DNA of 64,000 nucleotides from Acanthosepion esculentum (GCA_964036315.1 OZ038482.1:10216198-10280197), one strand, 5' to 3'; positions 1-11,004 are shown, numbered from the stretch's first letter. A program made the numbers and translations. Notes: generated by a model not told the origin, from the sequence alone.

Positions 1-79
1 GATGGATGACTATTTGCGAATACCTCAAGTTTAGTCACTCTAAAGTCAACCAAACATTTTGACTTCAAATTCCAGATGT

Positions 80-310
80 TTATTTGGAAGTGCCGGAATT
101 ATTACAAGAATCTGTTTGTAAGAAAAGACCTGGACTCTGACCTGACAAGTGGATTCTCCACCATGACAATGCTTGGCCTACAGCCATATTTGCCTTTTAG
201 ATGATTTGAACACTGTTTCTGGAAATTCCCACCTGTCTGGCTATCTTTAAGTCATCTTCCCTTCAAAAACGCAATCTCCATCTTTGTTTCATTAGAAATT
301 TTAGTCATGA
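80..310 (+). pseudogene. mariner-like transposase fragment
   Basis: A short frame reads KWILHHDNA at 147-173. This resembles the mariner transposase block around the second catalytic aspartate (HHDNAPAH in intact members), with the Asp codon at 165-167. It is preceded by a KKRP-type stretch typical of the family just upstream. The sequence after the motif is stop-ridden and no terminal repeats are visible. It cannot encode a transposase. The family call rests on one motif plus its context. Confidence 0.6.
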
Positions 311-1360
311 TTTTAGTGTAAATAAGCAAGCTAATTTTCAACTACAATGACTTGCCAAGGCCCTTTACACTCATGGTAATAAGATGGAGCAATTCCTACT
401 TAGAAATTTGCATATTATCACAACTTTCATTGGCCCAATAATTTTGTATGGCCTGTTTTTCAGCTTCAAGCTTCTTAAAGTGATGTATCTTCTGTTACAT
501 GGTACTTACGAAAATGCAACAACTTATTTTCCAAACCTCAAGGTCCACAGACACTACTGATAAAAGCAAACTGCCAAACTAGAGTTTGGCTACCTTTTGT
601 AGAGAGTGGGCCAGAAAGTTATGGATTGTCTTGGAGGAGGACCATGATATCAAATGTATTATAAAAAATTATCTCGATCTCAGACTGCTTTGTCCAGAAG
701 GCTGCCTTGGTCTGGAAGTTTAAAGGAAAAAACAACGAAGTTAATGCTACATTATTTAAACAAGTTTCCTTATTTTACTACAGGATAACAATTAACACAA
801 TCAACAAAAAAAGCAAATTCCTTACTACAAAAGAAATGCAGTTAGAAATGGCAAACTATTTAATGAGACACTTGTTTCTGCTTATTATTTGATAACTTCT
901 TCACATCAGGTGAAATATTTGTCGATGACAGGAGCAAAACATTATCCAGGTGGTCATCACCTAATCTTGTTCTTAAACAACTTTTATTTCATTTTCAAAA
1001 AAAGTTCTTCACAAGCATATGTACTTCCAAATAATGATGCCATCATTTTCGCATTCTATTTTCCGCTTGTCAAAACATATTTCTTATAGAAGTCAACAGT
1101 GGATTCAGAATTAAATTTTGATTTAAAACATTTGTCACATTGTAAGTCAATAAACTCCAAATGATATTTTTTCTGCTCCACAAATTAATTACATAATTAG
1201 TGTCCAGGTATTAAGAAGGCAGGCTGAACAAAAATCCTTCGCAGACCAGATATGGTCTGGGGCCGGGGGTTGCCAACCATTGTGCTAAACAATCTTAACT
1301 TTTTTTTAAATAAAGGTGTATAATCATATTATGTAGTTGGCACAACACTTCTGCACACCT
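311..1360. other. unassigned AT-rich stretch
   Basis: Short unrelated open frames (707-892 and 889-1089) have no recognisable motif. No repeat family seen elsewhere in the window was identified here. Probably old intergenic or decayed repeat DNA. Confidence 0.4.
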
Positions 1361-1364
1361 GTGT

Positions 1365-1432
1365 ATAATTTAAAATTTGTTATATTTATAAGAGAAAAGT
1401 GCTCAATATCAGAGATAAAGCTTATGGTTTTA
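1365..1432 (-). repeat. fragment of palindromic element P1
   Basis: It carries 'gtgctcaatatcagagata', the same text found in the non-palindromic tail of the P1 family (compare 51468-51482, same orientation; reverse complement at 11630-11645). Only part of the tail is present, without the hairpin. Confidence 0.6.
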
Positions 1433-1449
1433 TATCTATCTATATATTA

Positions 1450-2490
1450 CTATAGAGCAGTGGTTTCTAACCACTGTGCCACGGCACATTAGTGTGCCGC
1501 GGAATGATTACTGGTGTGCCTAGAAGCCATTTTTTTTTTTAAGCGTATCACCCCAAGCAAGGCTGGAGGCCACTATCACGCAAGGGGTTATAGAAGGGTT
1601 GGAGGAAGAGCAGATAGGAGTGGTAAAGGAGAGGATGTGAAGAAAGAGAAAGACAGTGAATCGATCAAGGCAAGGGGGTTACAGAAGATTTGGAGCGAGA
1701 GCAGATAGGAATGAAAGGTGAAAGGATGTGGAGAAGGGAAGTGGATAGATCAAGGCAACTGGAGATGTCGATTGACGTTACACTTAAATAGTTGGAGATT
1801 GTATTTGTCAGGGAAACAGGAATAGGGAAGGGAGTTCCACAGGCGAGACATGAAGCTATTGGAGTAGAAGAGAAATTTAATTTTGTTTAATAAAGACATT
1901 CAATTTCTTAATCATGATGACAGCGCTCAATTCAAAATCGCCGAATTTCTGGAATCTAAACGTTTCGCGCATACTAATTGGTAAGCGTTATTATGGTTTA
2001 TATTAGTCATGGGACGATTAATCGGAATATCAGGAGTTTTTCAAAGTATCGGTAATCGGCATCGGAGCTGAATAATTCAGACCCGATTTCGATACCAAAA
2101 CGATTCCTAAATACACAGGTTGTAAGACAAAAACTTGTAACACAGAACTGTACTATGTCAGGTTTTACGTAATGCTCCTAACTCCCAAACATTTTTTTAC
2201 CTTTTCCTAATCATTTTTAATCTTTTCAATTTCAGGCTAATCTAACTTAATGCACAACTGTCCCACTGACATTCACCATTATTATTTTATACCCGATATT
2301 GAATACAGGATATGTTGATTTATGTTAATAAAAATTCTTCTTATATAATATTCTTTGTTTTTTATTATTTTATTGCAAAAAGGCTTTATGAGTGGAAAAT
2401 ATTTATTTTTTGTGATAGGTGTGCCGCGAAAATTTAAAGAACTCAATAGTGTGCCACCATGTAAAAAGGTTGGGAACCACTGCTATAGAG
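1450..2490. mobile_element. hAT-like non-autonomous DNA transposon with 8-bp TSD
   Basis: The element runs from 1458 to 2482. It starts CAGTGGTTTCTAACCA and ends with the inverted version (reverse complement CAGTGGTTCCCAACC). The 8-bp direct repeat CTATAGAG sits immediately outside both ends, at 1450-1457 and 2483-2490. Short CAGTGG-type termini with an 8-bp target duplication are the signature of the hAT superfamily. Both ends also carry 'gtgtgccgcg'-like text. No transposase frame is present, so it would have moved in trans. A LINE 3' end is nested inside (1535-1885). Confidence 0.88.
1535..1885 (-). mobile_element. 5'-truncated LINE (family B) 3' end nested in the hAT element
   Basis: Read on the minus strand, the segment contains a frame similar to 'NLQLFKCNVNRHLQL', the usual extreme C-terminus of jockey/CR1-type reverse transcriptases. 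It ends in 'ttgcttggggtga' followed by an A-rich tail (T run at 1530-1541 on the plus strand). The same tail occurs at 59985-60005 and 58405-58425. Position inside the hAT element implies the LINE inserted after the transposon. Confidence 0.65.
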
Positions 2491-3055
2491 TGTGTGTGCC
2501 TATGCATATATTTGGTTTGGTTTGGTTTGTTTTATTTTATGGCATATCAACTTCAATGAGTTATTTAATGCCAACAAGATTTTTATCGCTGGTAATATTT
2601 TTTTCTTTTTAAATGTAATTCTGGTAATAATGTATTGCTGGTAATAATTTTTCTTCAAAAATGTATGGCTGGTAATAATATTTTTACAAAGTATTTCTGG
2701 TATTAAAACCTATTTTTACACTTTCATAGTATTTTGACCCCAGTTTTGGGGTTAACTATTTACCCATAGCTGGGACCCTGGCAGGTGCTACCACCCTAGG
2801 TCAAGATGGAGCTGGAAATACCAGCAATTAAGAGGTGGTTCCTCACTCCTCAAAACCTTCTGATCAGAAACCATGCTGTTGGACGTAGTTTATTTCCTTA
2901 CCCAGGATGCAGATGTAGTTTATCATCATACCCAGGACGGCGATGTATACATCTGTATTATATACGCACACAGATACTGAATAGAGAATATCTATTTTTG
3001 TCAATTGTATGCATATGTTTAAACTAAATATATTTACATGCATTATTCCATACAA
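2491..3055. other. AT-rich spacer with small direct repeats
   Basis: It holds degenerate 'ctggtaataat' repeats around 2590-2705. A diverged two-copy repeat of about 33 bp ('gtagttta...acccagga') lies at 2884-2945. 'tatttacccatagctg' at 2758-2773 also occurs in SINE family S1 and may be a scrap of it. No gene is supported. Confidence 0.4.
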
Positions 3056-3059
3056 ATGA

Positions 3060-3322
3060 CTTCATTCTTTTTCAGAATGTGGGTGAACACGGTTCTCCAC
3101 AATTTCCTTCTCTTACCTTTAATATGTCCTGTGAGTGTCAAATTCTCAAAGCCCTCTTTCCTTATTATGTGTCTTAGAAATTTCTCTTTCTAATTTTGTA
3201 TCTTTCTGAATGTAAGTATAAGCTTCCAATTTTGTTTGTATTTGCATTAAAATGTTCCTGTTACTCACACATTCAGTCCAAGGCATTCTCAGCATCCTTC
3301 TGTACCTCATTTGTCAGTGTAT
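3060..3322 (-). pseudogene. LINE family A 3' fragment
   Basis: The reverse strand matches the C-terminal region of the non-LTR retrotransposon repeated throughout this window (best read at 26996-27232): the stretch for RRMLR..W.E.V....L, then the RKR block, then EGLENLxLTG. It lacks the tail motif and all RT catalytic motifs. It directly abuts the inverted-duplication block at 3323. Confidence 0.7.
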
Positions 3323-4663
3323 ATACAACTATAATGGATATGTTAAATGGTTTTCCTTTCAGTTTAACTAGAAGAAATCTATCAAAGAGTTGACATTATC
3401 AAAGAAGACATTTCCTCGTGTTTTTGTATGGTATTAGTCCTCTCATTTTTCTCTTCAGCTGGAAATATGACCCTGTGTCTGTTGCTGACAAAATCTCCCT
3501 TAATTGCCCACTTAGTTTTGCATACTCCTACAATATTGAGATTTAGCCTATTCATTCATTTCTTGCTTAATAATTTCTAACAGGCAACATTGATTTAGCA
3601 TTCTTTCATTCCATGTCTATAAAACTTTTTGATGCAAACAGTAGCTGGATTGCAGCTCAGTGATACTTAATGGGTGAGGGGTCAGTTCCAAGGATCTTGA
3701 CCACCTTCTTTTGCTAACAGTATCTGAATGATGCTTAGCATTCAGGCAAAGCATTTTTTGGGAACATCAAAGACATATTGGGATGGCCAAGGTCTGATTC
3801 CAAAAGCTCGGCAGAGTATTACAAGACAAGAGGATTTCTTTTGCAACAAGAGTACCTAGCTGCTATTTGACATCTGTCCTCCTGTTGGACAGTCTCCTCA
3901 AAGATGAAGAAGAGACTCAAGGCAGTGGAGGTATGGTTCTACAGAAGGATGCTAAGGATGCCATGGACCGAACATGTGAGCAACAATGAGATTTTGGAGA
4001 GAATGCAAACAAGGAGGAAGCTTTTACTTAACACCAGGAAGCGGCAGCTGAAATTTCAGAAACATTTAATGAGAAAGGAGGGTCTGGAGAATCTGATACT
4101 CACAGGTCGAATAGAGGAAAAGAAAGACAAGAGAAAGCAATGCATGACATACCTGGCGGGCTTAACCAAGTGGATGACAGAACTTGGTCTGGGGGAGGTG
4201 GCAGAGGGATGAAACTTGTTGAGGGCTGCAAGGGAAAGGAGGAAGTGGAGAGCCATCATTGCTTACGTCCTGAAGGGACATGGTGCATAAAAAGAAAGAC
4301 AGACTTTCTATTACTGATAAGGAATTCATATTCAATGTTTCTTGGTTCCAGTTATCTTGTAGCAGTAGCAGACATGGAGACCAGACTTTTCTGATCTTGA
4401 GCCTGCATATGGCTTGCTTCTCATCTTATACTTTCAGACTATCGTCATTTCATTCTTGCCAAATGACACCTTTGTACATTCCAGTCTGTGAGGAATTAAT
4501 ACCAATGGAGTTCACCGTCTTCATGCAGTTATCTCTTATATTATTTTGTGGGGCTGCCATGAATAACCTTGGGAATTGATAATGGAATGGTTTCTTCTGA
4601 CTTTCTCCATGATGATTTTATTATGACTCTAACTCTAGTTAACCAGCAAAAGTTCTTCCACCA
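3323..4663 (+). repeat. inverted duplication, copy 1 (1.34 kb)
   Basis: The reverse complement of this block is found at 13888-15226. The two 102-codon frames inside differ at only three residues, and the two 99-codon frames (4280-4579 and its partner) also differ at three. The match begins near 'tatacaact' and stops at 'ttcttccacca'. The block contains about 570 bp of unidentified sequence, then the 3' end of LINE family A, then about 370 bp of unidentified sequence. Confidence 0.9.
3904..4290 (+). pseudogene. LINE family A reverse transcriptase C-terminus
   Basis: The 102-residue frame 3904-4212 starts KKRLKAVEVWFYRRMLRMPW. This is the region downstream of the RT domain in non-LTR elements usually annotated 'endonuclease-reverse transcriptase' (RTE-like). 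It continues with ERMQTRRKLLL and GLENLILTGRIEEKKD. The YADD catalytic motif and the endonuclease are missing. The element's 3' tail 'cgtcctgaagggacatgg' lies at 4268-4284. It is a 5'-truncated, dead copy. Confidence 0.8.
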
Positions 4664-4770
4664 CATGGAGACCAGAATTTTCTGAGATTGATGCTGCATA
4701 TGACTTTCCCCTGATTCTATACTTTCAGACTATTATCATTTCATTCTTGCCAACTGATTCTTTCATTATT
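4664..4770 (+). repeat. local partial duplication of inverted-block sequence
   Basis: 'acatggagaccagaatttt' followed by 'ctttcagactat' and 'tttcattcttgccaa' repeats the text at 4373-4475 in the same orientation. The duplicated piece starts exactly where copy 1 of the inverted block stops matching copy 2. Confidence 0.7.
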
Positions 4771-5678
4771 CCAAGCATACTTTGAATAAGTACTCCATTT
4801 TTATTAAAACATTAAGGATAAACATAATAGTATGAATAATTTATGGAATAAGACTTCATTTTAGAACTTCAGACCAAATAGAACTTCATTTTAGAACTTC
4901 ACTTTTAAATTCTTCATCTTTTTTTCTTTCTTTTTATCTTTGACTGCAAACTAAGATTTTATAAAAAATCATCCGTTGCTAACTTTGAGAAATATTTTTA
5001 TTTTTGCCTTGAAATTAGACATCAGATTGCAAAAGACTTTCTCTGTGACACATTCATCTTCCTCTTTTCTATTGCATATTCTTGCTATTTGGTCACAAGT
5101 TTGTAATTAAGTCGAGAAAGAACAATTTTGCTAAAAGGAAAAAAAAAAATTCAAATCATGTTAAGTCTAAACATGCATAGGGGAAATTAATAAAACTTTC
5201 AACAAATTACTCTCAGTTGTTGCTGATTCTATTATGGGGTAACATGCAACCACAGTGTTTTTCTTTGTTGGAAATATTTATTTCTTTTCAAACCCTAAAA
5301 CACATTTTAAAGTTTGCATGCTGCTCTTAAAGAATTCTCATCTCACTTTTTGTTGAAATTGCACTGAATCAATTTTCTGTTCAATTTTTTTATACAATTT
5401 GAGAGGAAAGGAATGGAATCTTTATTTTTTTTCTTGATATTAAGTCAGGCAGATATTTTTAGTAAACCACAAATAAAATCTAATTCTTTTTATTTTTAGT
5501 CTACAGTGCATGAAAATTTGCATGCACTTTATATAAAAGCAAATTTAAATATTTGAAAAAAAGAAAATTGGGATTCAAACTGTAAAATAAATTTAAAACT
5601 GATGAAGTCCGAATTAAAATAATCCACTTGAAGATTGTAATAATCAATTCCACAAAAGCAGACATCCTTCTCTCATTC
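4771..5678. other. AT-rich spacer, nothing recognised
   Basis: Long A/T runs and a short local repeat ('agaacttcattttagaactt' at about 4861-4900). No coding, RNA or transposon signal seen. Confidence 0.4.
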
Positions 5679-5679
5679 A

Positions 5680-5801
5680 TTGTGTGTGTGTTTTTGCATG
5701 TGTGTGTGTATTTGTGTGCATGTGTGTGTGTGTGCATGTATGTGTGTATGTGCATGTGTAATTTTGTATGTATGCACACGTGTGTGTGCGTGTGTGTCTA
5801 T
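5680..5801 (+). repeat. (TG)n-rich microsatellite
   Basis: Imperfect TG repeat with interspersed 'tgcatg' and 'tgtatg' steps. The open frames over it encode only Cys/Val/His/Thr-rich translations of the repeat. Confidence 0.9.
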
Positions 5802-5984
5802 ACACAGGTCAAAATCAATAAAAACCTAAAAAGTTTTTGAAATATATATCTAGAGAAAATTAAATTAAAAGAAAAAAGAGCAAAAGAACTGGACACACTT
5901 CACACCCTCCACGCCGACCAAAAAGGAATGAAAAGAAAAAGAAAATAAATCCTCAATGCATCTTCATTATGGTGATTTTTCTAA

Positions 5985-6365
5985 ATCTAGCTTTGATGTG
6001 GCACAAGCCTGAAAGTATGGGGCACCCAGTGAGGATCAAACTCACTATTCAATTGATTTAGCAAGACAAGCTTACTAACCATTACACCATGTCTAAGTGC
6101 CCAACTATGGTGAATTTCTTAGTGTATGTGGCACAAGGCCGAAGGTGTGGAGCACCTAGTGAAGATCAGACTCACTACTCACTCATAATTGATCTCACAA
6201 GACATGCTTGTTAACCATTACACTTCATCAAAGTGTCCTTATGATTTTCTAAGTGTAGCTCACATGTGACAGAAGGCAAGCAAGTGTGGAGCACCAGGTG
6301 AAGATCGAACTGACTACTCAGTCATATTTGATCTAGCAAAACAAGCTTGCTAACCACTTCCCCAT
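5985..6365 (-). mobile_element. tRNA-derived SINE family S3, three tandem heads
   Basis: Three near copies of about 120 bp follow one another (about 5985-6105, 6110-6235, 6240-6365). On the minus strand each reads 'gtaatggttagtaagc' (box A-like) and, about 40 bases later, 'gagtttgatcctcactgg' (box B-like), then 'ccttgtgcc'. This is the layout of an internal RNA polymerase III promoter derived from a tRNA. A diverged relative is at 43505-43620. The tRNA parts are degraded, so these are not functional tRNA genes. Confidence 0.65.
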
Positions 6366-6369
6366 ATTG

Positions 6370-6690
6370 AAACACCCTGTATCTTCTGTAAGATACTATT
6401 TTACGTTTAATCATCTGGATAGTATTTACATTAGTCGGACTATTGTCCTCATCTTTGTCGCCATATTTGTCACAATGTTTCGACCGTTGTACGCTCCGGC
6501 CTTCTTCAGGTGGTTGGAATTTCGAACCGAACCCCTTATTTCGATCACTGGGGTAGACTGTTCTAGTTCCACGAGCCATGTTTGATGGATGTCAGTTATC
6601 AGTTGCTAATTTTCCCTCTGAAAGTTCTCCAGTGCCTGAACCGGGTATTGAGTCTGACTAATGTAAATACTGTACATAATACCTCATCTC
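6370..6690 (-). mobile_element. SINE family S2 copy
   Basis: The minus strand shares its body with 21050-21400 and 31240-31520: the stretch encoding MARGTRTVY, then 'cctgaagaaggccggagcg', then 'gaaacattgtgacaaatatgg', then 'gatgaggacaatagtcc'. The tRNA-like head is only partly kept here ('acccggttcaggcactgg' at the right end). The 85-codon frame across it is a by-product of the repeat. Confidence 0.7.
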
Positions 6691-7149
6691 AGAAATATAG
6701 ACAGAATCATCTGGATGTTCAATATTTTTTGATTATCCTTTGTTGAAAGGAAAAAGTTTCTTCTGTTTTTTTTTAAATCCATTTATCCTCGCCCTGACAT
6801 CAGATACTCCAAAGTGTTTATTCTGTGGCTCAGCTGCTCATCATAGCTTGGCACTACCTAAAAGACAAGTTTAATCTTTCGCTTCCATCATGATCCATCT
6901 TAGGAAAAGCCTGGCTTCATGGAAATTGTTTCTAAGTGGAATTAGATATGTTTTACTGTTCCATCCACACTGCATAAATACATTCAACTGACAAAAAATG
7001 TGTCAGACTGTTCATATTAGAAAAAATATCTTGATGAAAAAGAGAATGATAAATCTATGGCGAAAAGAAGAAAAATAATTGAAGCACACACCAAAAACAA
7101 AATTATAGCATCCGCAGTGAATATTGTCTGATTAATTATCATAAAACAA
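6691..7149. other. unassigned spacer
   Basis: No motif or repeat family recognised. The short frames here have no family features. Confidence 0.4.
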
Positions 7150-7891
7150 TACAGGGAGTCCCTCATATTTGTGGAGGTTACGGACCAGAACTGGCAGTGG
7201 GTAGTTAGAATCCGCAAATACTTCCAACCCCGCTAAAAGTGCATATTTGTACCTATTTTGATTGTTGAAACCCCATATGCCTTAAACTTTCATCCTAAAC
7301 ACTTTAGAAATATTTCAGACCCTTCTTGAAACATATTTGTAAAAAAGTATTTGCGACCATACACTTAGCGTAAATTTTCTTTCATGTGTACAATAACCAT
7401 TTTTCGCATAAATTAATACAACCATTGAAAATACTGTATAAAATATGTGTAACAAGACATAAAATATAAAGTTTAAAACATTTTCTAAAAACAGAAGTGT
7501 GATGATGCCCCCTAGACTTAACATAAGCCATTTTAAGACCCCAGCCGCAGCCCCTAACAAAGAACAAAGCCCAAGCACTATGCTTGATTTTGAGTTTGTT
7601 TTTTAAAATGAAGATGTACAATTCAGCCAATTTTTATCATAAAAATAGACTGTTATATGTTTTAAATCACTTAAATAACAGGAAAATAATACAAGAATAT
7701 TTTAAATATGTTTTATTGAAAAATACATAAATCAAGGGAGTTCTCAGTGAATAATTTATACATATGTTCTTCAGAAAATCATGCAAATATTCGGGGTTTC
7801 CATGAATAACAAGTTCATATGTTCTAAAGAAAGATCTGCAAAAAAGTGAAGCCACAAATACTGAAATGCAAATAGGCAGGTGCTCACTGTA
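7150..7891. mobile_element. Tigger/pogo-like non-autonomous element
   Basis: The element 7152-7889 begins CAGGGAGTCCCTC and ends with the inverted CAGTGAGCACCTG, each flanked by a TA dinucleotide (7150-7151 and 7890-7891). TA targets and CAG-starting termini with 'tatttg' nearby fit the pogo/Tigger branch of Tc1/mariner. The termini are imperfect and the interior has no transposase motif, so the call is moderate. Confidence 0.5.
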
Positions 7892-7892
7892 T

Positions 7893-8340
7893 ATGGAATC
7901 ATCTGTAGTTATGGCATATAAGTGCTAAATGATATCTGTTAGTTGTCTGCAATTAGTAGCTTGAATCTTTGTCTCATTTAGGAGCCTTTTCCAGAATAGT
8001 TGTTGTTGTATGGGGGACCCCAGCATAACAGAGGTAACTTAGTGAACAATTGAAAAGGTATGAAAGGTTTAAAAGAATTAAAAATAAATTGTAAAAGAAT
8101 AAAACCAATTGAAGAATAACTTGATATAATGAGAAATAGAATAGGAAATGGGAAGGATCCATAGGGCAAATGTCGTTCTGTATTCAACCACTCACACACC
8201 TAACCCATCTCAAGGAGAAAAGAGAGATATGAACGTAAGATTTTTAAAATATCTTTGTCACTTTTCAAATCTAAATAGTCTTTATATCTTTTTATGATCA
8301 CTATTAACAATAAAACTATAGGATTTCTTTCACTTGAAAA
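7893..8340. other. unassigned AT-rich spacer
   Basis: Nothing recognised beyond short frames that are AT-rich by-products. Confidence 0.35.
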
Positions 8341-8361
8341 AACTTTTTAGCATTATTGTTT

Positions 8362-8365
<4 letters not shown>

Positions 8366-8412
<47 letters not shown>
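8366..8412. repeat. (TA)n microsatellite
   Basis: About 47 bp of pure TA, directly adjoining hairpin element P2. Confidence 0.95.
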
Positions 8413-8415
<3 letters not shown>

Positions 8416-8680
8416 GTATATTTAGGCAGCAATCCTTCTTTTATGCAAGTTTCATTAAAAACAACAGACAAGGTACTACGGTTAAGTTTTTTATTTAATT
8501 TTTCTTGTGTACGAACAAGAGCTTTCTTTGCTGGACAAATAAAACATTTGGACAGTTCTTACACACCCTTTGTCCAGCAAAGAAAGCTCTTGTTCGTACA
8601 CAAGAAAAATTAAATAAAAAACTTAACTGTAGTACCCTGTCTGTCGTTTTTAATAAAACTTGTATATATATATATATATA
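8413..8680. mobile_element. hairpin element P2 (94-bp arms)
   Basis: Arms 8446-8539 and 8569-8662 are inverted copies of each other with no gap and 90 of 94 positions matching, separated by a 29-bp loop. (TA)n lies on both sides (8366-8412, 8664-8680). Diverged single-arm copies occur at 22126-22210 and 45120-45260, also next to (TA)n. A foldback or MITE-type element is the simplest reading. No coding capacity. Confidence 0.85.
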
Positions 8681-8682
8681 GT

Positions 8683-8800
8683 CACATATTTCCTATGAAA
8701 ATTTCTTGGATGTTCAGGCCAGTAAATCTTGCTAATAGTTTATTATAAACAGAGCATTTACATAAATATTTGTATCTATAAAAATAACGTATAGAAATAA
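8683..8800 (+). repeat. copy of SINE S5-associated repeat body
   Basis: 'tatttcctatgaaaatttc', 'gccagtaaat' and 'tttattataaacagagcat' match the reverse complement of 53030-53120, which lies beside the tRNA-like head of S5. The head is absent here. Confidence 0.55.
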
Positions 8801-8817
8801 AATATAAAATCAATGGT

Positions 8818-8819
<2 letters not shown>

Positions 8820-8870
<51 letters not shown>
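8820..8870. repeat. (TA)n microsatellite
   Basis: About 51 bp of pure TA. Confidence 0.95.
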
Positions 8871-8873
<3 letters not shown>

Positions 8874-8922
8874 CCAAGAGGATAGAATCCAGGTAGAACT
8901 CAATGTCTAGGACAGAGTAAGA

Positions 8923-9115
8923 ATATAATATAAAAGTTTCAAACACTAATATTCCATGGTTATAATTTATTACATTGGAATCATAATCATGATCCAATTC
9001 ATCAGACCTACCTGTTCTTTTTGAATTTGTAGGTTTAATGAATTGGATCGTGATTCTAATTCCAATATAATAAATTATAACCACGGAATATTAGTGTTTC
9101 AGCCTTTTATATTAT
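8923..9115. mobile_element. hairpin element P3 (~88-bp arms)
   Basis: The left arm (8923-9011) and right arm (9029-9115) are inverted copies. 'aaacactaatattcca' pairs with 'ggaatattagtgttt', and 'gatccaattcat' pairs with 'atgaattggatc'. There are a few mismatches and a loop of about 17 bp. Both frames over it are repeat by-products. The downstream side runs into 'atattatatatata'. Confidence 0.8.
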
Positions 9116-9239
9116 ATATATATTACAAGGATACCATCAGGTCCGCATGCTCTGTAGGGACCCAGGTTAGAGATGAGAGCAAACACGGGATTATATGTAT
9201 ATCACTCAACAGATTCAGTTTTAAGCGGGAAGTTAGGCA

Positions 9240-10850
9240 GGGATACTCCAGATGAGTCAAGGGTAGAGTTTGAGGAGAATTTACGGGCAAAGTATTCAGC
9301 TTTATCAGCAGAGGATGTTAACATCTCAAATTGACTGAAGAGGGGGGAATAGAGACCTTGGACTTATTTAGTCCCCTATTACAGAGATGTCAGTAATCAT
9401 GAAAGCCAAAGTTTTTAGAGGCTATATTGTGTCTCATTCTCAGTAAACAGGGACTTAGCTTCTTTGAGGACTCGCTTACATTTGTTATGAGCAGAAGCAA
9501 GTAGGCACCTGTTATGATGAGAGCTGTCAAGCTGGTATAGCTGGAAATAGTGATTCCTGTATTCTATGTCAGCTGAGCATGCTGGTATGAATCATGGGGA
9601 GGTTTGTAGTTTCACCTGGTATTTCCAAGATGGAATGAAAGAGTCCTTGCTGGTTTTGACCCAAGAAGTGGTGTAATTTTCAGTTGGGAGGTTGAAAATG
9701 TCAGTCCAAGGAGCATCATGAATAAAATCCTGGAATGAGTCCCAATTAGCATGCTCATACCGGAAAGAGGTCTTATGGATAGGGGGTTCCTGTTTAATGG
9801 ATGCTTGGAAGGAGATATCAGTAGCTACCATAGAGTGGCCCAAGTAACTAAGAGGGCAGGTATTGTGAACCCTGGCAAGTGTGGGGAGATGAGGTAAGAC
9901 ATAGATCCAATAGAGAAGCATGTCGTCTGGTTTGGCTATGGAAATGTGTGTGGGGAGGGCCACCATTTGAGGAATTGGAAAAATTTAATGTCTGTATACC
10001 AGCAACATCAATGCCTTTAGAATGTTTCAGTCACATGTCGTGGTGACCATTAATGTCAGTGAAGACAAAGATGTTCACAGATGGATGGAGAGAAAGTGCC
10101 TTTTCTATACTGTCAGCTGTTGCGTTGAATATACTAGTCTTGGGAAGAGGGGGAGTGGTATAGGTAAAAGAGATAGTAGACAGAATTTAGTAGCGAAAGA
10201 TGAAAGCACATGAAAGAGACAATTCCCTGGCCATCAAAAGATTAACCTCAATGTAAACACCAAGGCCATGCATGTGAATGCTGGAATCTTTTCAGCAAAA
10301 GGGAAGATACCTTGGAATCAAGAATTCATTGGTAGCAATGGAAGAATTCAGTTTGGTTTCACAAAGATATCTGGTGACTTTTCCAGGAGAAAAAAAAGCT
10401 ACTCTACAGAAGTTGGAATGGATACCATATATATTGGAGAAAGAAAGATTGAGTGGGAGGTAGATGGTTTTTTGTTTGCTGGTTTAGTTTTATTTCTTTT
10501 TGTTGTGATTTCCATGAGATATATTTTGAGGAGAGAAAGAAAAGAAATGAAACAAAAAGGCCGCCATAATTGTCGTCAATGGTAAAATACAAAGCAGCCA
10601 GTGCATAGTTGAGAGCAGAGCATAATGTGGCCCCAGGGCTGCTGCCCACCAGAAATACATGCAGGGACACCTACCCATGCACGACATGGCATTACAGATA
10701 CCTCGATGCTATGTGACTGTTGATCAGAGCAGCCTCTTTAAGTGCTACCAAAGAGTTTGGGCTCCTAACGACCAGTCAGAAGCAGCAGCCAGTAAACTGC
10801 CAACCCATTACCTTCATAATATAAGATCACAGCCTTTGGTTAGTTAGTCT
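9240..10850 (-). pseudogene. LINE family B endonuclease region (jockey/CR1-like), decayed
   Basis: The minus strand carries fragments of an APE-type endonuclease in order. One segment near 10300-10400 resembles 'SPDIFV...PGYLPF'. One near 10040-10100 resembles 'LHPSVNIFVF.D.N.HH', where the usual GDFN aspartate context is degraded. The 124-codon frame 9592-9966 ends FRYEHANWDSFQDFIHDAPW followed by KTSKDSFIPSWKYQVK, a block found between endonuclease and RT in such elements. The RT domain is not present. Frameshifts and stops separate the pieces. The 5' part up to about 10850 is presumed leader. The relation to the family-B 3' ends elsewhere is inference. Confidence 0.65.
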
Positions 10851-11004
10851 GATCACCAAAGACTTAAGACAGTTAAATCATTGTGGCCGTGGTCAGAGAG
10901 AGAAAGAGAACCAGTAAACCACATTGTGAAAAAGGAACAAGGGATGAACCTCTACTACTGTTCAATAGATATGGATATAGATGGAGTGGGGATACTGTTT
11001 TTTT

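Noticed and set aside
3904..4212. Host gene related to craniofacial development protein 2, as such frames are often labelled
   Set aside because: The text is a LINE endonuclease-RT C-terminus, repeated at eight places in the window.
6000..6365. Cluster of three tRNA genes
   Set aside because: Only internal promoter-like text is kept; the cloverleaf is not formed and the three units are SINE copies.
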